Part shown: in pieces, positions 23,565-35,500 of the stretch | Numbering within the stretch: the first letter of the stretch is position 1 | How the letters are laid out: each line of letters starts with the position of its first letter | Assembly (NCBI GenBank): GCA_032358255.1 | Contig: JAULBX010005553.1 | Coordinates: forward strand, 248,001-312,000 | Direction: 5' to 3' | DNA: 64,000 bases | From: Heterotrichella gracilis | Lineage: Eukaryota; Sar; Xanthophyceae; Tribonematales; Xanthonemataceae | The notes under the pieces: model-generated | Told to the model about the DNA's origin: nothing | Database searches by the model: none | What the model saw: the letters and a program-made list of their open reading frames with translations, nothing else | Program-made: the position numbers and the translations under genes

Positions 23565-24421
23565 AGCCGCTGGTGGCGCTGATGGTGTGATGCCGCAGCT
23601 GGTGCACAAGTGGATGATGTGGGTATGGAGCTGTTTTTCTTGGCAAGGGCTGGTGGCGCAATGGCACTGGCACTGGTGGTGCCATGTGTGGGGTGCTTGG
23701 ACTGGTTGGTGGAGCATGCTGGGGCTGACAGCACATTGGCTGGGGATGAATGGGCATATCATGGTTCCAGTGATGCTGTGTGGGTGGTTGGACATGGTGG
23801 GATAGTGTTGAGACGCCTGATGGCAAAACCAGGCCCTGATGGGTATTTGGTCTTATTCATCTGCAGCAGGCAAGGTACAAGGCGGCCCAATGCCTGCTTG
23901 CAAGTGGGAGTGTGAGATCTAAACTTTTTGGGGAGGGTGCTTTGGTTTTGGTGTGCAGCCACTGCTGCAGAAGTTTTATGGTGTGACGACCGTCAATGTG
24001 TGGTATTGGGCATCCAACTTGGCTGTTTTCAGTTGGCAGTTTCCCAGTGGCAACTGCAACAGTAAATGGCTCTGGGGTGTTGGAAAGGAATTTTGTACGC
24101 CTGTGAATAACAACAGCACCAGTACGTGTTGGAGGTGACATGCAGCAAAGAGACTGTGAGCTGCAAACACAGAATTCTCTGGATTTTCCTCAAAAAAGCA
24201 AAAACAAATTAAATTCCATTTTAATACCCACGTGGCCCTGAAAGTTTGGCGGCGATTCTAGCCACACTTTGCCTTTCCTTTGCGATACCGTGGAAAGTTT
24301 AGCCAGAGTTAGCGATAATCTGCCTGTTCTCTGTGTAGCTTGTTGCGTGGCCCGACTCTAAACTGCTGGACCTGCGTGTGTGGGTTGCACCTTGTCCCTA
24401 GTGCAAGCAGCTGCGGCCACC
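23565..24421. other. Intergenic region, PTB-like gene to plastid L11
   Basis: No supported exon. This stretch contains the 3' UTR of the PTB-like gene and the promoter of the L11 gene, both on the plus strand. Open frames that continue the PTB exon in other frames look like shadows. Confidence 0.5.
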
Positions 24422-26394
24422 ATGGAGTCAATGACAATGACCTCGGGGAGGGTGGCAGTGCCATTCCAGAGCAGGCGGGTGTCCGCCGCTCGCAGCCAGC
24501 AGGCGTCTGGCCGCTCCGTGCAGCTGCGCACCGCATTCACAGGCAGCAGCCAGGGATTGAGCTCCTGCTCGACCGTCAGCTCGGCCTTCATGGGCACACA
24601 CGCACCAGCCCACAACAGCTCGCGCAAAGTGACAGCCATGGCAGCCAAAGGTTCGTGTTGGGGGTGGAAACCCTTACTAACCAGCTGTAGGATATCCCAA
24701 AAGCAGGCACTGGGTGGGCCAGGTGCACTTTCCTATCATTGAGTGCTGTCATGCAGTACTTCCAGTGCAAGTTCCCCAAACCAGTGCTGCCAACTTGCAC
24801 GGGCAGTAGTGCAAGTGAAAGGTGAAATCTTGCTGGAATTTGACGTCTATCATTGTGCACTGCAGTTACTGGCATGATTAAGCTGGCGCTGTCTGCGGGC
24901 AAGGCCAACCCAGCACCACCAGTTGGACCTGCCCTGGGTTCCAAGGTGAGCTGCCAAGTACCATAACCATAACATAGCTAGTACTAAGCAGCACCTAGCT
25001 ACCTGCATAAAGCTTCCAGGCACAGGAAATTCAGTGCCTGGAAATGCAATTGTGCATTCTTCGTGCAACACAGACTTGCGGGGGTGCATCGACTCTGCGT
25101 GTTGCAGTGCAAACGGTGGATGCCATCCCCACCCATCCCCACCCATGCTGGTTGGCACATATCACCGGGCAAGTATGCACCACTTGCACGCTGTCACACA
25201 CAGCCCAACACTCTGTGCCTAGCACTGCCGACTCCCAGCTGTTGCGCTGCGCAGGGTGTGAACATCATGCAGTTTTGCAAGGAGTACAACGCGGCCACAC
25301 AGGACAAGGTCGGCACAGTCATCCCAGTGGAGATCACGGTGTACGAGGTGCGCTCAACAACACATCACCCCCCACCTCCGCATGCCATGAGGCACCCACA
25401 CACCTGACTGCACACACGCGTTTGAGTGTGCAGTGCATCCACCATGCCTGCCTGCACTGCTCCAAACATCCACACCACCAGGTGCGGTTTGGAGTTGGCC
25501 TGCAGCCGCCCACTCACATACTTTTGCACCACCACCCATCATCCCCACACCCCACTCCTCCCCACCACCCACCATCCCCACCACCCACTCCTCCCAGGAC
25601 CGGTCCTTCACCTTCATCCTGAAGACACCCCCAGCATCCGTGCTCCTGAAGAAGGCAGCGGGTGTGGAGACTGGGTCAGGCGAGCCCAACAAGACCTTTG
25701 TGGGCACAGTCACGCGGGCGCAGGTCCAGGTGGGTGGGGATGAGGGATAAATTGGGTGGGGTTTGCGAGCCCAACAAGGCCTCTATGGGTACAGTCACGC
25801 GGGCGCAGGTCCAGGTGGGTGCCCTATGAAACCCTAAACCCTAAACAAGGGTTATATGGGCTCAGGTCGAGGTGGGGCCCCATGGGAGATGAGGGACAAA
25901 TTGGGTGGCGTTTGCGGGATCGGCGGGGTTCGCTCGCAGTGGAAGGGGGCAGGGACAGTTTGCGGGAGGGGTGTGCGCTGCCGGCGATCATCCCTTTGGA
26001 GGGCAGAAAGCGTTGAAGGGGGTTGCATGTTTGGGGTGGAAGGACACTGAGGGTGGTTGGGGATTGTGCATCCACACACACTATTGGGCGAAGCTGGCGC
26101 ACCGCTGCATGTTTAGAAGTCTCCTGCACCACACACGGCAAAAGGCATGTGACTGAGCAGGGGGCATGTCCTCCATTGGTCTGGCAGTGGGTGCAGCCAC
26201 AGCACCCCAAACACACACGCGCACGCAGAGCCAGTGGTGCTGCCCTATGGCCTTACGACCCCTCCCCTGCTTTTCCATCGCAGGAAATTGCCCAGATCAA
26301 GCTCCCCGATCTCAACTGCAGCACCCTCGCCTCAGCTGAGCGCACCATTGAGGGCACCGCTCGCAACATGGGCATCAAGGTGGTGGAGGCATGA
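24422..26394 (+). CDS. PRPL11: Plastid ribosomal protein L11 (uL11c)
   Basis: Five exons, 24422-24650, 24866-24945, 25255-25347, 25598-25729 and 26284-26394, join in phase to 214 residues. Residues 1 to about 74 form a Ser/Arg/Thr-rich plastid transit peptide with few acids. The L11 N-terminal domain follows with [20 protein letters not shown], the Pro-rich helix that contacts the GTPase-associated centre and L10/L12 stalk base, then [15 protein letters not shown] and [16 protein letters not shown]. The C-terminal RNA-binding domain, which binds the 23S rRNA L11 region, ends [18 protein letters not shown]. The product works on the plastid 70S ribosome. It looks intact and typical. The exon 4 end and the region around the stop codon both have imperfect downstream echoes. 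Confidence 0.95.
25680..25920 (+). repeat. Echoes of L11 exon 4 end in the next intron
   Basis: The exon end with donor at 25680-25737 (GCGAGCCCAACAAGACCTTT to CAG|GTGGGTG) recurs at 25764-25821 with an intact GTGGGT donor. A third, partial copy lies at about 25858-25917. The last two are separated by CCCTAAACCCTAAAC. Confidence 0.9.
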
Positions 26395-26455
26395 GCAATG
26401 CCAGCATAGGGACATGGGCATCGCTGTGGAGGAGGCATGAGCGATGCTAGCCAGG
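26368..26455 (+). repeat. Echo of L11 stop-codon region
   Basis: The last codons and stop (26368-26411, GGGCATCAAGGTGGTGGAGG then CATGAGC) are imperfectly repeated at 26413-26455, in the 3' UTR. The duplicate keeps the GAGGCATGAG stop context. Confidence 0.8.
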
Positions 26456-28018
26456 AAACGCCAATGCTGGCGCTGAGTGGACAGCTCTACTGGTGGTGGT
26501 CAACCTGTGCCGAGCAGCAGCCCTACTAGTGCTGGGTACAGCGGGGGGATATGGCGCATGGCAGGCTTGCTTGGGGGTGTGGAGCGGGTATTGGCGCCAG
26601 CGGCCTGATGCGCCATGCGCTGTCAGCAGTACTGGTGCCAGCGAGTCTGGAGCGTGACATGTGGCGTACGTTCTTCAGGGCCATTTTGCGCAAGTGCTGC
26701 AAGGTCCTTGACACTACTGTCACATGCTGTGGGACTGTGCTGCCATCCTTGGATGGCCCTGTTTACCCCGAGGCCCAGGTGGGTCTAGAACTTCACCGTC
26801 ATGGTGGAACACTGTCGGACACGAGGGTCGGTCTGCCACATCACAGGCTGTTACAGATCGCATTGGCTGTCTAATTAAGTGCTTCTAATTTAACTGCTGG
26901 TCCAGTATGATGTATGACATTGTGGCATCGGGCGTTAATGTGCTTCCTTTGACAAGGTCAAAATACCAACATGCCAGTTTATGTCAGAATCTGATACTAG
27001 ATCCTATTGGCTGGGAACGCATTGCCAAGGAACCAGACTTGTGTAACATAACCACAAATATTACCGAACAACGTGCTGCTGCAGCAGCGCTCAGCGCTAT
27101 GCATTAAATTTATTTCAAAGGATTTTCCCGGGACTGACAGCCGTCGCTAGCACGGTGCGACACAGCTATTAACCACGCCTGCAAGGGCGTCTAAGACTGT
27201 CTCCTGACACTGTTAGTCTAAAAATCGTCTAATTGAATGAGTTGCACTATGATCAAACGAGCTGCTTCAAGCTACTTGAAGTCTGCATCATGCGCCGCGC
27301 AACGGCATAATGCTTGTGATAATCTGCAGGTTATATTGAAGTTATTTTGCTGCGGCAGGGCCTGGCCTGCATTTGAACTCGGTTTCAAGCACGTGCATTG
27401 AATAAAAGAAAAATAAAGCTTCCCTTAAGCTAGTCTGTTCTAGAAATCTAAAAGAATTAAAAACTTTTCTAGGCTAAGAGAGAAACAGAGCGCACAGATT
27501 CTGAGGCGCACGGGCAGAGATAGTCACGTGCGTAATACGGACTACAGACTGATTCCTGTGCAGTGGTATTGTAATTGTACAGGCAATTGCACAGGCTAAG
27601 CCTCAATCATCGTACATGTAGTCTGCTTGACGGTCAGGCTTCGCCAGTGAGCACTGAGTCACACATGCAGGGCTCAAAATCAGTGCCCACTCGTGCGTTT
27701 AAAAGGCCCAAACCCTTACTGAATTGTAAACTAATATCCTGCTATTATTGTGCAACACATTGTAGGATAAATGGGATTGAAGTGCATATTTGTCTTAGTA
27801 GTACTGACCACTTGCTGCGCGACGCGGCAGTCCTGCACTACTTAGGTCCTGACCTAAGTAGTGAAAAGAAAAGTAATTGCCAACAAAACCCCTTCAAAAT
27901 ATTCCTGCTAGACCCAGTGTCATGTTAAAAACCGAATCACCACAGCTGCTTGAAGCACATGAAGCACATGCCCCCTCACCGTGGCCCTGCCCCAGCTCAG
28001 CGCCAGCTCAGCGCCAGC
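26395..28018. other. Convergent intergenic region, L11 and membrane/coiled-coil gene
   Basis: No supported gene. The middle (about 26870-27960) is more AT-rich than its surroundings and carries no recognisable exon, element or RNA gene. TGTAACATAA at about 27041-27050 might be a distal polyadenylation signal. An 11-bp unit CAGCTCAGCGC is repeated three times at about 27992-28026, reaching the stop codon of the minus-strand gene. Confidence 0.5.
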
Positions 28019-30880
28019 TCAGCGCCAGGCGGGTGGGCCCGGGCGCTGCGGCTTGGCGGCCTGGGCCACCGCCCTCGCCACCTCCGCCGCCGCCCTATAC
28101 CCCGCCAACCTCTCCGCCCGCGCCCTCTTTGCCTCAGCATGGGTGGGCACCACCCGCACCTGCGCACGCGCAGCGCCCGCTGAACCATGCTGGCCCGCCT
28201 TGGCTGAAGAGGGCTGGGGCTTCTTCCCACCTCCGCTCTTTGCCTTCTGTACCTTCTGCGCCTGAATCAGATCCCTCTCCCGGCCGATGATCTCCCATTC
28301 CCGCTGGTCCTCCTCCTCAGATGGGCTCAGAATGGCGCACCAGTCCAACGCCCCCACATGTGGTGCAGGTGCACTGCTCCCAACCACCGGCGGTGTGCAC
28401 AGGGTGGGGGCGCAGGGCACGCTGGGTGTGGGGGTGATGGGGCTCAGCAGTAGGGACGCAGGTGGCGATGGGTGCTGGGTGTCTGTAGCCAGTGGGTGCT
28501 GATTCCCGTCCTCCAGCTGTACCAAAATGTCCTCCCGGGTCTGAGTGGAGGCGTCCTGTGGGTGGAGGGTTGGGGGTGATGAGGAGGGTACACCAATATA
28601 GTGAGCGCATATGCATGGCCATTGTGGAGCAACCCAACAGCAACCAATTGGATTTGGGGGATGAAGGTTGAGGGTTTAAGGGGTTTGGTGCAAGGCATCG
28701 TCCCGTAGACCCTGCAGTTGGACGAGTATAGAGTACTGGGTGTGGTGAGAAAGCGCAGCTTTTATACACTGTTGAATTAGCATGCTAACAACAGCTTTCC
28801 ATGGCGCAAGCATCTGTCACCACACACCTGCATTGGCACTGCCAGGCACTCCGCCACTGCCTCTGCCTCCCCCCGAGCCTCCACCATGTCGCCCACACCC
28901 TCCTTCCCCACCACCAGCACCATCAGCACCACCGGCATCTCCGCCTGCACGCCCGCCTCCGCCACATCGCGCTGCATCCGGTCCACATGGGTGCGCAGGG
29001 AGGCTGCATCCTGTTCCGCACCATGTGCGCGCGCCAAGAGGGCCGCCACCTCGCCTGCATGCGCCTGCTCCACTGCCTGCTGCACGGCGCCGAAACGTGC
29101 CTCGGCTGCCACCAGGTGCGCAACCGCATGGCGCGCCGTCTCACGGGCCTCAGCCAGTTGATACGTCAGCAGAGCAACCTGCAGCAGGATAACCAGGGTC
29201 AAGGGTGAGGACAGGGATCAGGGGACATTTCTTGCAAGTACTTCAAAATTTGAAGTATATTTAATGCAATGCTCCTCTGTGCATGCACATAATCATATGA
29301 TATGCCATTCTACCTACCCAGATAATTCGTCAGTTTTCCTGACAAGTACAGGGGGGGGCTAGGCAAGGAGCATGTCATGTGTGCAGACTCCCTCACCTGC
29401 TGCTGAGACGCGTCCAGCTCCATCTGCAGATCCACCGCAGCCATGTGCTGGCCATCAGTGTTCGCCTGCGTTGCAGTTGCCTGCCCGTCTGGCTCCATTT
29501 GGGCAGCATCAGCCTCACCCTCTGCCACCACCACGTCAGCAGCATCAGCCTCCTCCGCCACCCCCACCACCACCTCCTCCTCCGCCACCACCACATCATC
29601 AGCCGCCTCCGCCACCCCCACATTGGTGCACGCAGCCACCTCAGCCAATGGCAAGCGCGGCTGAGCCACGCCCGCAGCATTGATGCCACCTGGCGCCTGC
29701 GTTGCTGCTGCTATGCTGCTGAGGCTGAGGCTGGTCATGGCCTGGGCAACCCCCTCAGGGCCTGGCTCCTCCAAGACCATGGCTGTGCTAGGGGAGGGGC
29801 TAGAGGAGGTGGGTTCCGGTGGTGGTTGGGGCACAACCAGGCAAAACAGGATGAGCGCAGGCGGGGGCCCAAATTCGGCGCCTGTGGACTGCATGGGCAT
29901 CCCCGGGATGGCAGCCCACTCAGCGGCGGGGGCTGCGATGGGCATCCCCGGGATGGCATTCCACTCAGTGGTGGGCTGTGTGATGGGGTTTTGGACACTC
30001 CTGCTTGGCTTGCACAATGAAGGCAAGCAGAAGCGCAGCACCTGCAGGGGGTAAAAGGTTATAGGATTAAGGTTTCAGGAATTAGGGATTAGGGCTTTAG
30101 GAATCAGGGATTTCAGAGTTTTAGGGTTGTAGGGTTCAGGTGGGCCTGGGGCCGCTCTGGGCACACCCAGAGCAAAGGTAATGTCAGTACCCATGAAACG
30201 TTTTCCAGAAAACATCGTAATGGATGGCAAGCAAGAACCGCACAGTGCTGGACCAGGTCTTACCTTGCGCATCAGCGAAAGCAGTGCCCACAGCCCTGTG
30301 AAGCCAAGGAGCGCCACCACCCACCACTCCACCCACCACACCACCCTGAGCAGCCAGCTGGCCTTGCTGCGCAGCGCTGCACCACTCACTGGCGCCACCA
30401 CCGGCAGCTGCTGCATGCTGGCTGCCACCCCAGCCTCCTGCTGTGGACCTGAAGCAGGGCTGCTGGACTCGAGAAGGGCTGTGCCACAGGCGACAATGTG
30501 AATGTGCTGGGTACTGGGGCGCTTCTTGTGGATTTCCTGCTTGTGCGCGTTCCTGTTTGTGTGCTGGTACACCCTGTAGCCACCCAGGCGCTCTTGGGCT
30601 GTGTAGCGCGGGTGAAGGGTGTTCCTCCGGCTGGCGTGCGCCAGCGTGGGGATGCTGATGGTGACAACCACATGGCTGGGGTTGTGGGGAGCCGCGACCT
30701 GAATCCAGGCTGTGTGTGACGTGAAGTAGAGCTTGGAATTTCTTTGTAGAGGGTCGAGGGGTGGCAGCTCGAGAGGGGCTGCCACTGCCACCAGTTGGCC
30801 CCTGGTGTTCCTCCTGCGCTTGTAGGTCTGGTGGATGTGGGCTTGGGTCTCGCTGAGGACCACCGGGAAGGTTTGGGGCC
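28019..30880 (-). CDS. Unknown one-pass membrane protein with Ala/Glu-rich helical region
   Basis: I do not recognise this protein. Four exons join in phase: 30880-30264, 30041-29397, 29178-28828 and 28555-28019, about 716 residues, with a missing first exon (the first one needs one base from upstream). In order there is a basic soluble region (YKRRRNTRGQ), one strong membrane segment (VVWWVEWWVVALLGFTGLWALL, about 30300-30360), a Pro-rich linker with a duplicated AIPGMP unit, a long acidic Ala/Val/Glu tract, an Ala/Glu/Arg helical region likely to form a coiled coil (LAEARETARHAVAHLVAAEA), and a basic tail (IIGRERDLIQAQKVQKAKSGGGKK). The uninterrupted phases and acidic repeats support real coding. 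A scaffold or tether on an inner membrane would fit, but that is inference. Confidence 0.6.
29882..29975 (-). repeat. Coding tandem repeat, AIPGMP unit
   Basis: Two copies of about 45 bp encode EWNAIPGMPIAAP and EWAAIPGMPMQS. They stay in frame within the exon at 30041-29397. Confidence 0.85.
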
Positions 30881-32537
30881 CTGTGCGACAATATAAAGAT
30901 AACAGGAGGGGTTAGTGTCGAGGAGTGTGGAAGGCAGCACTTTGCGATGCCTACAGCTGTTCACTCAGGTGTAATTGGTGGTACCAAGGACCTCTGCATA
31001 CACAACCTCGAGAGCGATGCAAAACTGCCCAGCCGTGCACATTGGCGTTTATAAGCTGGTGGGTTCTTACAGAAGACACACAGCCATAACAGATCGGCAC
31101 CACGCAGTGCACCGCCGATCGCCTGGCGTTCACCCCTGTGGCAATAGTGATCTAGGCAGGGCTGCAGCCCACCAAGCCTTGCTTACACAACTAGAAAGTG
31201 TACCCAAGCACGGAGAACCCACAGACAAGATTCTAAAAGCGTAGTGCGTCTCTGATCACCTCCCAATGGGTGGCGCCACATGCACCAAGCTGCCACGCAC
31301 TCGAGCTCCCAGTTGGAACGCAATGTAAGTGCATAAGCATGAGGCCATTGATTGCAGCTGCAAGGGCAGTGGCGGTGCCCACTGTTGCAAACTGCTTGTA
31401 GCTGCTCATACACGTGTACAGGGCTGGCTATGTCCTTTAGAGTGTCATGGCAATGTGCAAACGTGCAACTGGTGTACAATGTGAAGGGCTTCCAGCGTAC
31501 CTCCTTGGAGCTCGATTCCAAGTGCGCATCGGACTTGGACGGTACGTGTGTCCAACGTAATGACACTCGTCATGGTTCTTGAGAAAGCTTGCGGGCTTCG
31601 AAGCGTTGATACTCCCAGAGTTTGTCGTGTTGCGATGGCTATAGGCCACGCGAAGGCACTTTGATTGGCAACGTAGTGGCAGACCACCTACAGGTGGTTT
31701 CAACAGCAGCAATTGCAAAAAAGATGGTTGGTTATTGCTCACCAAAGTAGCGCTGGTTTGTAGTTCTCAAAGCACAACTGTTGTTTACTCCCCGCGCTGG
31801 GTGGCAGCTGCAGCTTTCACCGAAGCGCGTCGTGCCACACGGTTCTAGCCCAAGGGGCACAGCCTCTTGAGTACATGCAAGCATATGGCTAGCTATGAAA
31901 TCGTCGACAGTATCACCCACCATGCCCCTGTCGTGGGATTAAAAATCAAATGTTGGCTGGGTTTTGCGTTCCGGAAGAACGTATCTGGTGGAAATTGACA
32001 GGCACGCGATGTGGGTTCCAAGCGGGTGGCATCTGTACATGTGGGTGGCCATCGATATCACCCACAACGCTCCTGGCTTTGCACTTTGACTCACTTTAAC
32101 GCAAAAGCATGCCTCGTGTCTCTTGCATCGTTCGTTCAACGCAATGCAACAGTTTACGATGCATGCATGCATGTGTTCGGGCATAGCATGCTCCAGGGGT
32201 ATGTACGATGCCGCATACACGCAGTGTAGTTCCCACATACACGCAGTGCAGTTCCCAGAGTAGCCATTCTGTACGCTGGCAAGTTGATTACAGTATCCTG
32301 CAATGCGTTCCTCATAATTTCTGTTGGGTGGGGCGCATGGGTGGTCAAGTCAGGACGGTTTACAATTGCTGCATCCCAAAGGCACATAATGCACACAATG
32401 TTGCTCACAGGACTGAATGTTAGCTGGATGTTCAACAAGGATTTCGAGATGGTGCACCATGGTGTCCATTCTTTACTTGGAGTGTACAGCAACTGTTCTC
32501 GAGATACCTGGTTTGTGTGCACACTGAGGTGTGTGGG
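30881..32537. other. Intergenic region with the missing first exon of the membrane/coiled-coil gene
   Basis: The promoter and first coding exon of the gene ending at 28019 must lie here or be absent, but no start with a clear phase-1 donor stands out. A 22-bp tandem duplication is at 32214-32257. No other feature is supported. Confidence 0.45.
32214..32257. repeat. 22-bp tandem duplication
   Basis: CATACACGCAGTGTAGTTCC and its neighbour differ at one base (32214-32235 and 32236-32257). This is a recent local duplication in non-coding DNA. Confidence 0.9.
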
Positions 32538-35500
32538 TCAACCACCTGAAGCTGTGCTGACAGACGCCACGTCCCCATCAGGCGAGCTCTCTCCCCGTGT
32601 GGTGCTGACTGGTGCGGAGTCAAAGTCAGTGGAGTATCTATCACCCTCCTCCTCCTCCTCATTGGCCCTGTCCTCACCCATCCCCTGGGAGGGCGGTGCC
32701 ACTGCCACATAATCAGCATCTTCAGAGTACGGCGTGTCACTGGCATGGTCATCAAGGTGGTCAACATCATCGCCACCAGGGTCACCATGCACCCGTTCTG
32801 GGCTGCCGCCAGGTGATGCCTCATGCGCTGCCTTGCCCTCAACTTCTGATGGCGCATCTGATGACGCATACGCACCACCATCTTGATCACCAGGATACGA
32901 GCTATATGAGCCACCGCCTGCATTGGTGTCTGCAATGGAGCTGTCTGAGCTGTGAAGTGGGTCTGCAGGCTGCTGTAGCTGCTCTAAGCCAGCCTGGTGC
33001 TGCCCTGTATACTCCTGCCAGCTGGCAAACGTGAGCAGCGGTGTGGCGGAGGCGTCTGATGCATGCTCCGACCCTGCCGTCCCATGAGATATTGCATCTG
33101 AATCAGGCTCAGTTCCAGAGCCTGCGCTGCCTGGTGCTGTCTGCAGGCCCTGGGCACCGCCATCAACCTGGAACCCAGTATCACCAAACCCTTCCTCCCC
33201 TTGCTCCCCGTATGGACCGCCTATAGGCTCCACATGCGCATCAACCAGTGGGAGGACTGCTGTCACCAGGCCGCTGCCCGCATGCTGCTCCACATCAAAA
33301 GCACCACCCACTTTCCCAGCATTGCCAGCGTCCAAAGGTGCATTCTGCTCCACGTCGCTCGGTGCAAAATCCGGGTCGTCTGAGTACCCGGATTGGCTGT
33401 CAGCCTCGCCCTCGGCAAGCATCCCATCCCCATCAGACACTGCGTCAGGGCCCAAAGCCATGCGCTCTGCAAATTCTGCGTGCTGTACCTCCTCATGCAG
33501 ATGGACAGATGTGATTGGGCGCTCTGCTTCAGTGGCCAAGCTATCATCTGCCGCTACACATGCTTGTGAAGCATCTGTCTGATGGCGATAGTCCCTGGTG
33601 GCAAGCTCAGCTGCAACCGCAGCCCCACCATTGAGCAGTTCACCATCCCCACATGGTGCTGCATCCCCCTCCTCCTTCTGCTGCTCCACTACACCACACC
33701 ACTGCGCATCCCTGCCCCCCATGGCCACCCCATCCCCAACCACTGCGCTGCGCACCCCCTGCGCCACCGGATACGCCCGCTGGAGTGCCTCCACAGGCGC
33801 AGCGGCTGCCAAGGTGGATGCACGTGCGTGATACACTGGCGGAAGACCATGCGCACTGGTTGTGCCTGTCCATCTCAGTGCTTGGAGCACCCTCTGCCTC
33901 CCCTGCACCCGCTCCTCCTCCCCTTGGCGCTGATCATATTCCAGGGAGGAGCGGGTGCCCAGGTGGATGCACACAGGGGGGGGGTTAAAGCTGCGGCGGG
34001 GGGGTGCGCCTCGTCGTGTGGTGGACTCTGAGGGCTGAACAGGTGGGGCGGTCTCGGGCTCTGAAACCACGTCATAATGATGATGGTCATGGTGCGCGTG
34101 ATGTGTCTTCGGGTGGGTGTCAGATGGGTGGGTCCCAAGGTGGATGGCGGTTTGGTGACCCTGCGGCTCCGGTGGTGTTCCCTCATGTGTAGGTGGGTGT
34201 GCATCGTTGTCAGCTACCCGTGCAGCATGCTGATGCTGCCCATGTGGCCACAGCCCTTTGGGAAGGCCTATGCCCTCGTCTGCTGATGCACCTCCACCAG
34301 CTAGCGCCTCACTGCCCTCTGACATCCCCTCATACGCCTCACTTTCCTCCTCCCCTTGCGCCCCATCCGCTCCCCTGCAGGTAGGCTGGATGCGTGGTGT
34401 GTGCGCGGCGGTGCTGGTGCCTGTGGATGTGCCTGACAGCGATGACTGCAGCAGCGGGTCCATGAGGTGTGCGCTGCGCACAAGCTGGCGACGCCGGGCA
34501 GCCAGGGCGGCCAAACGTGACACACGCCTGCACACCAGGTACATACATGCATTTACATGAGAATTCAAATAAAACGTACAATTTTCACAATATTCACAAC
34601 ATTTATTTACCGGCATGACTACGTGGGCAAATAATTGTTCTGTCACAAGGGTATGGGCATCAACACCAAGCAATAGCCAGCACACAAACCCTTTCATACA
34701 CCACCCATGACGGGTGGAGAACAATAAGAGCCCAGCATGGCATGTGGGAGCGTCACACGGGGATCAACACAACCCCTGTCAGGCACAGTCATAGGGTATG
34801 CACTCATTCCATGGCATGCATGTGCACCATGTCCCCACCTTGATGTGCTGTTGGCGCCAGTGGTACCGGTGCCTGTCGAGCCAGTGGCGGGGCTGCCGTC
34901 TGAGCTCGCCCCTGGAAACATGCCTGTCACTCCAGGGGTGTGGAAGCCATGCCCCATGTGACCCATGCCATGTGGCCACCCCGTGCCGACCCCTGGCTGC
35001 CGCCTGGCGCCCCCCAGCGGTGTGGCGCCAATGTCCCTGGAGCTGTCACCATTGCTGGTGGTTGTCCCGGCGTCATCCCGTGGTGTGGGAGTGTCAACCG
35101 TGTGGGCTGTGGTGTCATCGGTGTGCGCAGCCAGGCTAGAAGGTGTGTCCAGCAGCATGGGGGGAGGGGGTGCGTGTGACGGGGGATCCACATGCCCCAC
35201 CGCTGGTCCATGTGGCGCCTGCGGGGCCCGCCACAGCCTGCGGAAGGGCGGTGCTTGGGGCGCGCCAGCCTGGCTTTGTGCAGCCATGGTGCTGGCCTGG
35301 TGTCCCATGCTGCGCTCGTGGGCGGCACCAGTTGCCTGCCGATGTCCGTCCTGGACCAGCCCCTCAGGAGGCGGTGCGTGGGTGGTCATGTGCACTGGCT
35401 GGTGGGGGTGTGGAGGTGCAACATTTGGCATGCGCGCCACACTGCCAGGCTGCTCTGGAGGACCCTGCTGCTGCGCCTGGGGGTGGGTGGGTAGGTGGGT

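Noticed and set aside
26880-27960. AT-richer stretch as a possible transposon or inserted organelle DNA
   Set aside because: No terminal repeats, transposase, reverse transcriptase or organelle gene fragments could be recognised.
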